From the NCBI RefSeq assembly GCF_013394385.1, contig NZ_AP022834.1, positions 1,612,001 through 1,676,000 of the forward strand: a DNA stretch of 64,000 bases, written 5' to 3'. The translations under genes were made by a program, and so were the position numbers. Numbering within the stretch: the stretch's first letter is position 1; the number at the start of each line of letters is the position of its first letter. Positions 27,048 to 35,428 of this stretch are shown in pieces. The stretch comes from Kocuria sp. TGY1127_2 (GTDB taxonomy: Bacteria > Actinomycetota > Actinomycetes > Actinomycetales > Micrococcaceae). The notes beneath the pieces were generated by a model. It worked only from the letters and a program-made list of their open reading frames with translations, searched no databases and was not told the origin of the DNA.

Positions 27048-27704
27048 TCAGGGGATCGGGGTTTCGTGGAGCAGAAGGCACTGCGTCCGTTCAATGTGGT
27101 GCCGGATCGCGACTTCGGTCTCTGCTGCGTCACCGGCACGCAGGGCCTCAAGGATACGCGTATGCTCTTCGAGCACTTCGGCAGGACGCTGCGAGCTGGT
27201 CCACGTCGCCGAGATACCGAATCGCACATGCATCACCCGGAGGCGGGTGTAGAAATCCGACATCACTCTGTTCCCGGGGGCGTCCACCATCGCCGCATGA
27301 AACCGCTGATCTATAGAGATGAAGTCCGGGACCGTCTCCGAGGAGACCTGAAGATTCGCCTGTTGTTCCAGGAGGTCGGACATGGTTTCGAAGGGCACTC
27401 GGCCGGAGGCGAGAACCTGGCGGGCCGCCTCGAGCTCAATGAGGGTACGCATTTCCATCGTCTCCCGGATTGCCCGATCATCGCTCGGACGCACGTAGGC
27501 ACCTCGATGGGTAATGAGTTCCACGAGTCCGTCGGAGGCAAGCATGATGAGCGCCTCGCGGATGGGAGTGCGGGAGAGCCCGAACTTGTCGACGAGATCT
27601 CCCTCATTGAGAAAGGTTCCTTGCACGGACGGGTCGGTCAGAACGAGATCACGCAGACGATCGTAGGCGTTCTGGCGTGCTGTGGGTCCCGTTAACTTCT
27701 GCAT
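27048..27704 (-). CDS. GntR family transcriptional regulator with FCD effector domain
   Basis: A 218-residue FadR-subfamily regulator. The winged HTH (residues about 10-72) contains FGLSRTPIREALIMLASDGL and the wing ITHRGAYVRP. The C-terminal FCD domain has RTLIELEAARQVL, IDQRFHAAMV and RHHIERTQ, which supply the usual Asp/His metal and ligand site for a small organic acid. It lies between the convergent MHS transporter and the divergent nitrilase gene. The palindrome at 25592 is its probable operator. It should repress the transporter, DUF2848 and possibly nitrilase genes in the absence of the ligand. Confidence 0.92.
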   Translation of the reverse strand: MQKLTGPTARQNAYDRLRDLVLTDPSVQGTFLNEGDLVDKFGLSRTPIREALIMLASDGLVELITHRGAYVRPSDDRAIRETMEMRTLIELEAARQVLASGRVPFETMSDLLEQQANLQVSSETVPDFISIDQRFHAAMVDAPGNRVMSDFYTRLRVMHVRFGISATWTSSQRPAEVLEEHTRILEALRAGDAAETEVAIRHHIERTQCLLLHETPIP

Positions 27705-27829
27705 GATTCACAAGCCTACCGGTACCGGACCATGACGAACCCGGTGCCCACCGCATCGGACACACCGGAAGCACATCACACGAAATCGCAGGACGAAGAC
27801 ACATCCGAACACGATGAAGGAGCAGAACA

Positions 27830-28663
27830 ATGAAGGCAGCACTCGTGCAAATGAATTCGGTGGCGGACCCCCGTGCGAACTTGCGCACGATCGCCGACCG
27901 CACGGCAAAGGCAGCGAAGAACGGCGCCAGCCTCGTCGTCTTCCCCGAAGCGACACAGACTCCATTTGGCACGGATCTCATGGCTGCCGCCGAGGAACTC
28001 GGTGGCCCTTGGACAACGCGCCTCGAGGCGATCGCCCGCGAGAACGGGGTTACCGTGATCGCCGGTATGTTCCGCCCCGGAACCGACGGCACCGTGAAGA
28101 ACACGCTCGTGGCCCGTGGCGTTGATCCCGAGGGCACCGCCGTAGCCGCGCATTACGACAAGGTCCACCTGTTCGACGCGTTCGGGCACAAGGAATCAGA
28201 TTCCGTCTCGCCCGGCCAGACGATCCGCACGTTCTCATTCGGTGATCTCACCATAGGGCTGGCCATCTGTTATGACGTGCGGTTCCCTCCCCTCTTCACG
28301 GCGCAGGCGCGCTCGGGTGCGGACGCCATCGTCGTGTCCGCATCGTGGGGGTCCGGCCCCGGGAAGATCGAACAGTGGGAATTGCTCGGTCAAGCAAGAG
28401 CATTGGATGCGACGGCATACGTACTCGCGTGCGGCCAGGCGGATCCGAGGATCACGGGTGCCCCAGCAGCCCAGGACAGCCCGACAGGAGTGGGACATTC
28501 GTACGTGGCAGGTCCGAAGGGAGAATTGATCGCTTCCGCCGACGCCGGTGACGAAATCATCTACGCGGAGCTGTCTCCCCACGTCGTTCGTCAGACGCGT
28601 GCTGCGATTCCGGTGCTCGCGAACTCGCTCCTCGAGGGCGAGGTGGCGGTAGTAGCCGAGTGA
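27830..28663 (+). CDS. Nitrilase-superfamily carbon-nitrogen hydrolase (amidase)
   Basis: A 277-residue member of the nitrilase superfamily. The Glu-Lys-Cys triad is clear: E40 in VVFPEATQTPFG, K111 in HYDKVHLFD and C147 in LAICYDVRFP. The YDV-RFP pattern and length match omega-amidase/Nit2-like amidohydrolases, which cleave amides to acid and ammonia, not true nitrilases. AAGGAGCAGAACA precedes ATG 27830. It is divergent from the GntR gene (125-bp gap) and probably belongs to that regulon with the DUF2848 protein and MHS transporter, giving an amide or ureide uptake and hydrolysis unit. The substrate is unproven. Confidence 0.9.
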   Translation: MKAALVQMNSVADPRANLRTIADRTAKAAKNGASLVVFPEATQTPFGTDLMAAAEELGGPWTTRLEAIARENGVTVIAGMFRPGTDGTVKNTLVARGVDPEGTAVAAHYDKVHLFDAFGHKESDSVSPGQTIRTFSFGDLTIGLAICYDVRFPPLFTAQARSGADAIVVSASWGSGPGKIEQWELLGQARALDATAYVLACGQADPRITGAPAAQDSPTGVGHSYVAGPKGELIASADAGDEIIYAELSPHVVRQTRAAIPVLANSLLEGEVAVVAE

Positions 28664-28759
28664 GCGGTATCGCTGCACACCGGGCCGGTGGAAATCCGGG
28701 CGACCTCGGGGTTCACCGCCGACCAGGATCGGCCCCGGAGACGCAGTACAAGCACTTCC

Positions 28760-30223
28760 TCATCCCCCGAGGAGCGCGGTGATCCCGTCGCGGGTGAAGT
28801 AGAGCAGGAATCCCGCTGAGACCAACCACATCAACCAGTGCACCTGACGGCCTCTGCCCGTGAGCACGTGAATCACGGCCCAGGAAATGAATCCGACGCC
28901 GATTCCATTGGCGATCGAGTATGTCAGCGGCATGGAGACGATGGTCAGGAAAACCGGAAGCGAGACGCGAAAGTCGTTCATCTCGATCTCTTGGATCTGG
29001 ATGACCATCATGGCCCCTACGACGACGAGGGCCGCAGCACCGGCTTCCATGGGAATCACCTCGATCAACGGGGTGAAGAACATAGACACCAGGAATAGGC
29101 CGCCGCTCACGCAAGCTGCGAGGCCGGTTCGGGCACCCTCGGCGACGCCCGCGGCCGAATCCACGAATACGGTATTGGACGAGGCCGAAGCGGCGCCCCC
29201 TCCGATAGCGCCGATGCCTTCGACGATGAATGCTTGGCGGATTCTGGGAAAAGTGCCGTCCGGACGCGCGAGACCGGCATTGCCGGCGAGCCCCGTCATG
29301 GTGCCCATGGCATCGAAGAAGTTGGTGAACAACAAGGTGAACACCAGCATGATCACGGAAAGCAGGCCGATTCTTTCGATGGATCCGAAAAGGTCGAAAG
29401 CGCCGACGAGCCCGAAATCAGGCAGTGCAACGATGTGACTGGGCACTTCAGGAGCGCTCAGGTTCCACCCCTGGGGGTCCGGATGAACAGGGTCCCCCAC
29501 CGTTCCCAAATGTGCAAAGGCCTGCACGATGATCGACACGACGGTTGCGACCACCATGCCGATGAGGATTCCACCTGGCACTCGACGGACGACCAGAACG
29601 CCGATCAGAAGAAGAGCGAACACGAATATGACCGTGGGCAATGCAGTGATGGAGCCGCCCTGGCCGAGTTGGACCGGTGGGCCGTCCGGGGTTCGGGTGA
29701 CAAAACCCGAATTGACGAATCCGATGAATGCGATGAACAGACCGATGCCCACGGTGATTGCTTTCTTCAGCGGCGCCGGAACAGCATGGAAGATAGCCGT
29801 GCGGACGCCCGTGGCCCCCAAGAACACGATGATGACCCCATTGATGATGACCAGCCCCATCGCCTCCGGCCAGGTCACGTCATGCACCACGGAGACAGCG
29901 AGGAAGCTGTTCATACCCAATCCGGCAGCCAGAGAAAATGGCAGCCGAGCAACGAGGCCGAAGAGCACAGTGATGCAACCCGCCACAAGACCCGTCACGG
30001 CCGTCAGCTGTCCGAAGTCGAGGCTGTTCCCCTCCACATCCGGTGAGGCTCCGAGAATCAGGGGGTTGAGTACGACGATGTACGCCATGGCCACGAAAGC
30101 CACGAGTCCGCCCCGGAGCTCTTGTTTGACCGTGGACCCACGTGCGGTGATCTCGAAATAGCGGTCCAGGTTGGAACGCCGTCCCGTCGGTTTCTTTTCG
30201 GATTTGAGGTTGACTACAGCCAT
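28760..30223 (-). CDS. NCS2 family purine permease, AzgA-like (hypoxanthine/guanine/adenine)
   Basis: A 487-residue multi-helix permease of the AzgA-like branch of nucleobase transporters: ITARGSTVKQELRGGLVAFV at the N-terminus, GLGMNSFLAVSVVHDVTWPE, LLFTNFFDAMGTMTGLAGNA and the GGGAASASSNTVFVDSAAGV signature. It takes up purine bases with protons. GAGG lies six bases before ATG 30223. It is downstream of guanine deaminase and the first NCS2 permease on the same strand, so one operon could import and deaminate guanine and hypoxanthine to feed xanthine dehydrogenase across the divergent promoter. Confidence 0.92.
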   Translation of the reverse strand: MAVVNLKSEKKPTGRRSNLDRYFEITARGSTVKQELRGGLVAFVAMAYIVVLNPLILGASPDVEGNSLDFGQLTAVTGLVAGCITVLFGLVARLPFSLAAGLGMNSFLAVSVVHDVTWPEAMGLVIINGVIIVFLGATGVRTAIFHAVPAPLKKAITVGIGLFIAFIGFVNSGFVTRTPDGPPVQLGQGGSITALPTVIFVFALLLIGVLVVRRVPGGILIGMVVATVVSIIVQAFAHLGTVGDPVHPDPQGWNLSAPEVPSHIVALPDFGLVGAFDLFGSIERIGLLSVIMLVFTLLFTNFFDAMGTMTGLAGNAGLARPDGTFPRIRQAFIVEGIGAIGGGAASASSNTVFVDSAAGVAEGARTGLAACVSGGLFLVSMFFTPLIEVIPMEAGAAALVVVGAMMVIQIQEIEMNDFRVSLPVFLTIVSMPLTYSIANGIGVGFISWAVIHVLTGRGRQVHWLMWLVSAGFLLYFTRDGITALLGG

Positions 30224-30386
30224 TGGGTGCCTCTTTTCCCTACCATTCCCAGAATTGAAATGGAGATTGTTTGTGGGGATTGGCGACGGTGAATTCTTAC
30301 CCTTACGGAACTCTTGTCACGGCGGAGAAGGAGTCCCGAGCATTTGATGGTGGTTTATGGTCGAGCGGTAAACGCCCCTGAGCGCT

Positions 30387-31712
30387 TCACCTCGATTTCG
30401 AGCCGGCGACGTAGACGCTGTGAACGGTCCGATCGTCGCCGAGCAGCATCGTGGCAAACAGCAATTCCTCGGTGCTCTGTGCATAGTCGGCTCGCTGGCG
30501 GAGAACCGGGCTGGATTCGGGATCCAGGATCACGATGTCCGCCTCCTTCCCGGTCTCGAGGCTGCCGACCGCATGGTCCGTGCCCAGCGCCTCGGCCCCA
30601 TCCAGTGTTGCCAGGCGAAGAGCTTCAAAAGATTCCAATGGTTCGCCGACGGAACGACTGACCTTGTAGGCCTCGTTGAGCGATGCGAGAGGCGAAAGGC
30701 TGGTGCCGGCGCCGACGTCGGATCCCAGCCCGATCCGCAGTCCTTCGTACCGTTGGTTTTTCTTGAGCTCGAAGAGACCCGAACCGAGAAATAGATTTGA
30801 AGTAGGGCAGTGCGCGAGGGAAGCCCTGGCAGATCCCAGTCGTTCCAGTTCGTTGGCGGAGACATGAGTCGCGTGCCCGAAGACCGAGCGGCGTCTGACC
30901 AGACCGAAACGTTCGTAGACGGCCGTGTAGTCGCTTTCATCCGGGAAAAGTCCGGAAACCCAATCGCATTCCGCAGGATTCTCCGAAAGATGGGTCTGGA
31001 CCACCACGTCGGGATGGTCCTCCGCGATCTTCCCGAGAAGTTCCAATTGCCGGGATGACGACGTCGGGGCAAATCGCGGAGTCAGTGCGTATTCCAGTCG
31101 TTCCACCCCGTGCCACTCTTCCAGCAGCTGAAGGCTCTCCTCGTATGCCTGCTCCGGAGTATCGAGCAGGTACTCGGGGGCGTTGCGGTCCATACAGACC
31201 TTCCCCGTCATCAGACGGAGGTTCTTGGCTCGAGCCGATTGGAACAGCGCACGGGCCGACTCCGGATGGACCGTGGAGTAAGCGCACGCCGAGGTGACGC
31301 CGTGGGCGATGAGCTGATCGGTAAAGAAATTCGCCATTTCGGCGCAATGCTCGCGATCCGCGAAGCGGCCTTCGGCGGGGAACGTGTAATTCTCCAGCCA
31401 TTCGAGGAGCTGTAGGCCTGGCGAAGCGATCATGTTCATCTGCGAGTAGTGGACGTGGCAGTCGACGAAACCCGGAACGACCAGGCGATCGCCATAGGCC
31501 TCTATCGATCCCGTCGGGTATGTCTTGACGATGTCCGTTGCCTCGCCCACCGCGATGATGCGACCTTCCCTCACCGCTATGGCACCGTTTTCGAGGTCCA
31601 TGGTCTCTTTCGCCGACCCCTGGACTGGGGTTACCACGTGGCCTGTGATGATCCGGATAGCCGCGGATCTCGCCCTGGGCATGCCATCCTCGTGTCTTTC
31701 GGTGATGTTCAT
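30387..31712 (-). CDS. guaD: Guanine deaminase
   Basis: A 441-residue amidohydrolase that converts guanine to xanthine and ammonia. Zinc ligands are in VVPGFVDCHVHYSQMN (H86, H88), VVQTHLSEN and the GLGSDVGAGTSLSPLASLNE segment characteristic of GuaD. The C-terminus carries TGKEADIVILDPESSP. GGAGG precedes ATG 31712 by nine bases. It lies between two nucleobase permeases in one orientation. Its product xanthine is the substrate of XdhABC, encoded divergently from 33956. Confidence 0.93.
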   Translation of the reverse strand: MNITERHEDGMPRARSAAIRIITGHVVTPVQGSAKETMDLENGAIAVREGRIIAVGEATDIVKTYPTGSIEAYGDRLVVPGFVDCHVHYSQMNMIASPGLQLLEWLENYTFPAEGRFADREHCAEMANFFTDQLIAHGVTSACAYSTVHPESARALFQSARAKNLRLMTGKVCMDRNAPEYLLDTPEQAYEESLQLLEEWHGVERLEYALTPRFAPTSSSRQLELLGKIAEDHPDVVVQTHLSENPAECDWVSGLFPDESDYTAVYERFGLVRRRSVFGHATHVSANELERLGSARASLAHCPTSNLFLGSGLFELKKNQRYEGLRIGLGSDVGAGTSLSPLASLNEAYKVSRSVGEPLESFEALRLATLDGAEALGTDHAVGSLETGKEADIVILDPESSPVLRQRADYAQSTEELLFATMLLGDDRTVHSVYVAGSKSR

Positions 31713-31781
31713 GGCGCAATTCCTCCGTTGGTCACTGTGCTGCCTTGATTCCGGTCGGCCCGCGTGAGGGCCGGCTTCCGG

Positions 31782-33392
31782 CTAGTCCTGCGGCGCCTTC
31801 CGTGCTACCGGTTTGTCTCCGTCGAGGATCATTCGGATTTGGCTCGTATCGGTCACCTCACCGGAAGCGATCGCTTCCTGGACCTCAGTTGTCCTCGAGT
31901 CCGGAACGCAAGGCACCTCTTCGCCGTCCCGGTCGACGAGCTTGCCGTCGGTCACGACGTCACCCTCCTGAAGCTTCTCGAGATCCGATGACGTGAGATA
32001 ACGGACCGGCCTGGCGGCGAATACCGACGCACCCTTGGAATTTCCGAGATGAATCTCATTGAAGATGAGATTCAGGAGCACGGCCATGATCGCGGCCGAG
32101 GAGATTCCGGAGGAGAAGATCGTCTGGAACCAGGACGGAAAATCTTGGTAGATGTCCGGTTGGACCATGGGGATCATCCCGAAGGCCAGGGAAACGGAAA
32201 CGATGATGAGGTTCATATTCCCTTCGTAGGAAACCCCTTTCAGCGTGCGGATGCCCGAGCCCGCAACGGTCCCGAACAGGACGATCCCCGCACCGCCCAG
32301 GACCGGCATGGGAATCGCGGCCACGACTTGGCCCAGAACCGGCAGGAGGCCCATGACCACCAGAATCACTCCGCCCGTGGCCACCACGAATCGGCTCTTG
32401 ACCCCGGTTAGGGCGATCAACCCGATATTCTGCGAAAAAGCGGTCTGCGTGAATGACCCGAAAACTGGTGCGGCGGCGGAAGACAGCATGTCCGCCCGGA
32501 GGCCGCGAGCAATCCGACGACGACCTACGCGTGTCCCGACCACTTCGCCGACCGCCAACAGATTTGCAACCGATTCCGTCATCGCGACGAGGATCACGAT
32601 CACCATCGAGATGATCGCGGCAGGATCGAAAGTCGGCCACCCGAATCCGAATATCTCCGGCGGCGCAGCCCATGCCCCCTCCCCGACGCCGGAGAAATCG
32701 GTCAGTCCCATGAACAACCCGGCGATCGTGCCGGCGACGAGTCCCAAGAGGATCGAAAGGCGGGACAATGCCGCCGAACCGACCTTGCTGAAGACCAGCG
32801 TGATCGCGAGGGTCATGAAGGCGAGGAGCACATTGGCCATGGAACCGTAGTCCGAAGCCTTCGCGTCGCCGCCCATTGACCAGTCGGAGGCAACGGGAAT
32901 CAGGCTCAGCCCGATCCCCGCAATAACCGTTCCGGTGACGACGGGTGGCAGGAACCGAACCACCGAAGCAAAGAACGGAGCGATCAGGAATCCGACGATG
33001 CTCGCGACAATCACCGCCCCAAGAACGGTCGTGATGTTGCTGCCGGGCGTGGCCAGGATGGCCAACATGGTGGCCACGCCGCCGAAGGTGACGCCCTGGA
33101 CCACGGGAAGTTTGGCTCCGAGAAATGGCACTCCCACGCTCTGCAGAATTGTGGCCAAACCGCCTACAAAGAGGCTGGCCGTGACCATGATGGCGGTCCG
33201 ACCCGCCGATAGTCCCAGGGCATTGGCCATGACCAGGGGTACCGCGATGATTCCGCCGTACATCGTCAAGACGTGCTGAAGACCAAAAGTGATCAGCTTG
33301 CCGGCGGGCAACCATGCATCCTCGGGGCGATCGGACGAGGCGGGCACTGACGTCCGCCGAGGTGGTTTTTTGACGGTTTTCTCGCTGGTCAT
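31782..33392 (-). CDS. NCS2 family xanthine/uracil-type permease
   Basis: A 536-residue nucleobase:cation symporter-2 protein. Family motifs include ITFGLQHVLTMYGGIIAVPL, LPVVQGVTFGGVATM, VNLLAVGEV-like SVANLLAVGEVVGTRVGRRR, TAFSQNIGLIALTGVKSRFV and the C-terminal FPSWFQTIFSSGISSAAIMA. It resembles xanthine/urate permeases (PbuX, UacT). A TTG at 33431 would extend it by 13 residues, but ATG 33392 is preferred. A 65-residue hydrophilic C-terminal tail is shared in pattern with the paralogue at 43921 (LEKL-EGDVV-DGK--D-DG-EVPC), so the tail is probably functional. Confidence 0.92.
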   Translation of the reverse strand: MTSEKTVKKPPRRTSVPASSDRPEDAWLPAGKLITFGLQHVLTMYGGIIAVPLVMANALGLSAGRTAIMVTASLFVGGLATILQSVGVPFLGAKLPVVQGVTFGGVATMLAILATPGSNITTVLGAVIVASIVGFLIAPFFASVVRFLPPVVTGTVIAGIGLSLIPVASDWSMGGDAKASDYGSMANVLLAFMTLAITLVFSKVGSAALSRLSILLGLVAGTIAGLFMGLTDFSGVGEGAWAAPPEIFGFGWPTFDPAAIISMVIVILVAMTESVANLLAVGEVVGTRVGRRRIARGLRADMLSSAAAPVFGSFTQTAFSQNIGLIALTGVKSRFVVATGGVILVVMGLLPVLGQVVAAIPMPVLGGAGIVLFGTVAGSGIRTLKGVSYEGNMNLIIVSVSLAFGMIPMVQPDIYQDFPSWFQTIFSSGISSAAIMAVLLNLIFNEIHLGNSKGASVFAARPVRYLTSSDLEKLQEGDVVTDGKLVDRDGEEVPCVPDSRTTEVQEAIASGEVTDTSQIRMILDGDKPVARKAPQD

Positions 33393-33955
33393 CGTATAGA
33401 ACCTTCCCGAACGCGGGGGCCGGAGCGGCAATGCGGCCCGTCCCTGGTCCGTGGGAAATACGGAATTTATTTCATGATGCGGTATCTAAGATCCGCATCG
33501 TGGACCCAGTGTAACCTGAGTCACTCAGATTTTGACAAGCCCCTCGAGGAGAAAGTTCGTGATTTCTTGACTGGGCACCTCGTCAACCGTCAGTGCCGCA
33601 TTTTTTGCACGAAATGCCGAGAACAAGCCGAAGCGCATTCATTTTTCGGCACAACCCGGGACACTGCGTCACCAATCCACAGACCCCGGAACCCGACACC
33701 CCCTGCCGCCGGGAAGTTCACAGAGATGCCCCTGACACCCCAATAAGGGAACCCAGAACGACACGTGAGTTTCCACGATGTGGATTCCAAATTCCATCAG
33801 GAGTGCTAACATGACCGGAACACAAATATTGGAGAGCCACATCACACTCTACGGGGTGGTTGTGACGCACCTCGTCAGGGGCAGCGGGAAAAAGGCCCCC
33901 GAGGCGCCTCCCGCTCTCAGAGCGTTCAGAGAATCCGAAGAACTAGGAGGACGTG
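33393..33955. promoter_or_regulatory. 563-bp divergent control region between purine permease operon and xdhABC
   Basis: The region holds no convincing gene. On the minus strand, TTGTCA (33538-33533) and TACACT (33513-33508) form a candidate promoter for the permease/guanine deaminase operon. Their 19-bp spacer contains the perfect palindrome CTGAGTCACTCAG (33516-33528). On the plus side, a TGGAT-N6-TTCCA element (33781-33796) resembles the candidate IclR sites near 42 and 46 kb. A frame with a good AGGAG site starts at ATG 33811 and runs into xdhA in another frame; it is probably not a gene. Confidence 0.45.
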
Positions 33956-35428
33956 ATGATGGGTTCATTTCACATCACCGTCAACGGCCAACCCCGAGAA
34001 GATGCCAACGTACCTGTGTACCTCAATCTGCTGGACTGGCTCCGCAATCTGGGCCTCACCGGTGCCAAAGAAGGTTGTGCAGAAGGGGAATGCGGCGCGT
34101 GCGCCGTCCTGATCGCTCGACCGGACGGTGACGGGGGTTCCCGATGGACGTCCGTCAACGCGTGCCTGACACCGGCACTCGCATGCAACGGCCAGGAGGT
34201 CATCACCTCGGAAGGGCTCGGGACCTGCCCCGGACCAGGGTCCGATGAGGACCTTCACCCTGTACAGCGCGAAATGGCCTACCGTGGCGGATCCCAGTGC
34301 GGCTTCTGCACCCCCGGCTTCATCTGCTCGATGGCCGCCGAGTACTACCGACCCGAACGCGCCACCGAATCCGTCTCCGAGGCGACCGAAGAGATGGGTG
34401 GCAACGGTTTCGACCTGCACGCCCTATCGGGAAACCTCTGCCGTTGCACCGGATACCGTCCCATCAAGGATGCCGCATATGCACTCGAGACACCGGACAA
34501 GGACGACCCCCTGTTCGAACGCCAATCGTCCTCGGCTCCGCCGGCGTGCCGCACCGAAGTGCACACCGAGACCTCGACGTTCGTCCGCCCTTCCAGCATT
34601 GAGGAATTGGCGCAACGGTGCGCGGACCACCCGGATGCGGTGCTCCTCGCCGGTGGGACCGATGTCGGGGTCGAAACCAATATTCGGCATATTCGCCCCG
34701 AGACGGTCCTGGCCATCGATCACCTCGAGGGGCTCCGCTCTTTCCGATTCGCGGAGGACTACGTGGAGCTCGGAGCCTCAATGACCCTTTCTGAACTGGA
34801 GCGTGGCCTGGACGGTCGGATTCCGCTGCTTGCCCAGCTCATCCCCCAGTTCGCATCACGGCTGGTGCGCAACAGCGCTACGTTGGGCGGCAACCTCGGC
34901 ACGGGGTCGCCAATCGGCGACTCCGCTCCCGTACTCCTGGCCCTGGACGCTTCCCTCGTATTGTTCTCGACGTCGGGCGAGCGCACCGTGCCGATCTCCG
35001 AATACTTCACCGGGTACAGACAGACCGTCCGGGAACCGGGAGAGTTCATTCGCGCGGTCCGAATCCCGATGCCACTCTCGGAAACCACGGCTTTCTACAA
35101 GGTCGCCAAACGACGATTCGACGACATCTCATCGGTCGCAACGGCCTTCTCCATGCAGCTCGAACAAGGTCGCATTTCCTCGATTCGGATCGGAATGGGT
35201 GGTGTCGCGGCCACGCCCATTCGTGCGCTCGCCGCCGAGCGAGCCCTTGTGAACCAGCCATGGACGGAGGAGACGGCCCGTGAGGCCTCCGCCCTGATGA
35301 CCGCCGAAAGCACACCCATGGACGACCACCGCGCGAGCTCGCGCTATCGATCACAAATGCTCGAGCAGAGCATGATGCGATTCTTCGCCCAATACCGTCC
35401 CTCCGAATACATAGGAGCGAAATCATGA
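33956..35428 (+). CDS. xdhA: Xanthine dehydrogenase small subunit (2Fe-2S and FAD domains)
   Basis: A 490-residue fused FeS/FAD subunit. The plant-type [2Fe-2S] domain has KEGCAEGECGACAV (Cys 41, 46, 49) plus Cys 70. The second cluster has GGSQCGFCTPGF and GNLCRCTGYRPI (Cys 115, 118, 162, 164). The FAD domain shows VLLAGGTDVGVE and SATLGGNLGTGSPIGDSAP. It carries electrons from the Moco subunit to NAD+ during hypoxanthine and xanthine oxidation. GTG 33953, ATG 33956 and ATG 33959 are all possible; AGGAGG at 33945-33950 is best spaced for the two ATGs. The stop overlaps xdhB (ATGA, 35425-35428). Confidence 0.95.
   Translation: MMGSFHITVNGQPREDANVPVYLNLLDWLRNLGLTGAKEGCAEGECGACAVLIARPDGDGGSRWTSVNACLTPALACNGQEVITSEGLGTCPGPGSDEDLHPVQREMAYRGGSQCGFCTPGFICSMAAEYYRPERATESVSEATEEMGGNGFDLHALSGNLCRCTGYRPIKDAAYALETPDKDDPLFERQSSSAPPACRTEVHTETSTFVRPSSIEELAQRCADHPDAVLLAGGTDVGVETNIRHIRPETVLAIDHLEGLRSFRFAEDYVELGASMTLSELERGLDGRIPLLAQLIPQFASRLVRNSATLGGNLGTGSPIGDSAPVLLALDASLVLFSTSGERTVPISEYFTGYRQTVREPGEFIRAVRIPMPLSETTAFYKVAKRRFDDISSVATAFSMQLEQGRISSIRIGMGGVAATPIRALAAERALVNQPWTEETAREASALMTAESTPMDDHRASSRYRSQMLEQSMMRFFAQYRPSEYIGAKS

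Noticed and set aside
27719-27728. CCGGTACCGG palindrome in the GntR/nitrilase gap
   Set aside because: Ten bases of GC-rich palindrome are expected by chance in this composition, and it does not resemble the TTGTATACAA site.
32056-33315. 419-codon minus-strand frame inside the NCS2 permease
   Set aside because: Alternate frame of a well supported permease, Arg/Gly/His-rich, no start signal.
33811-34131. Frame with an AGGAG site upstream of and overlapping xdhA
   Set aside because: The binding site is good, but after about 50 codons it simply reads xdhA in another frame, and its own part has no recognisable features. It might be a leader that couples translation, but that is not supported.
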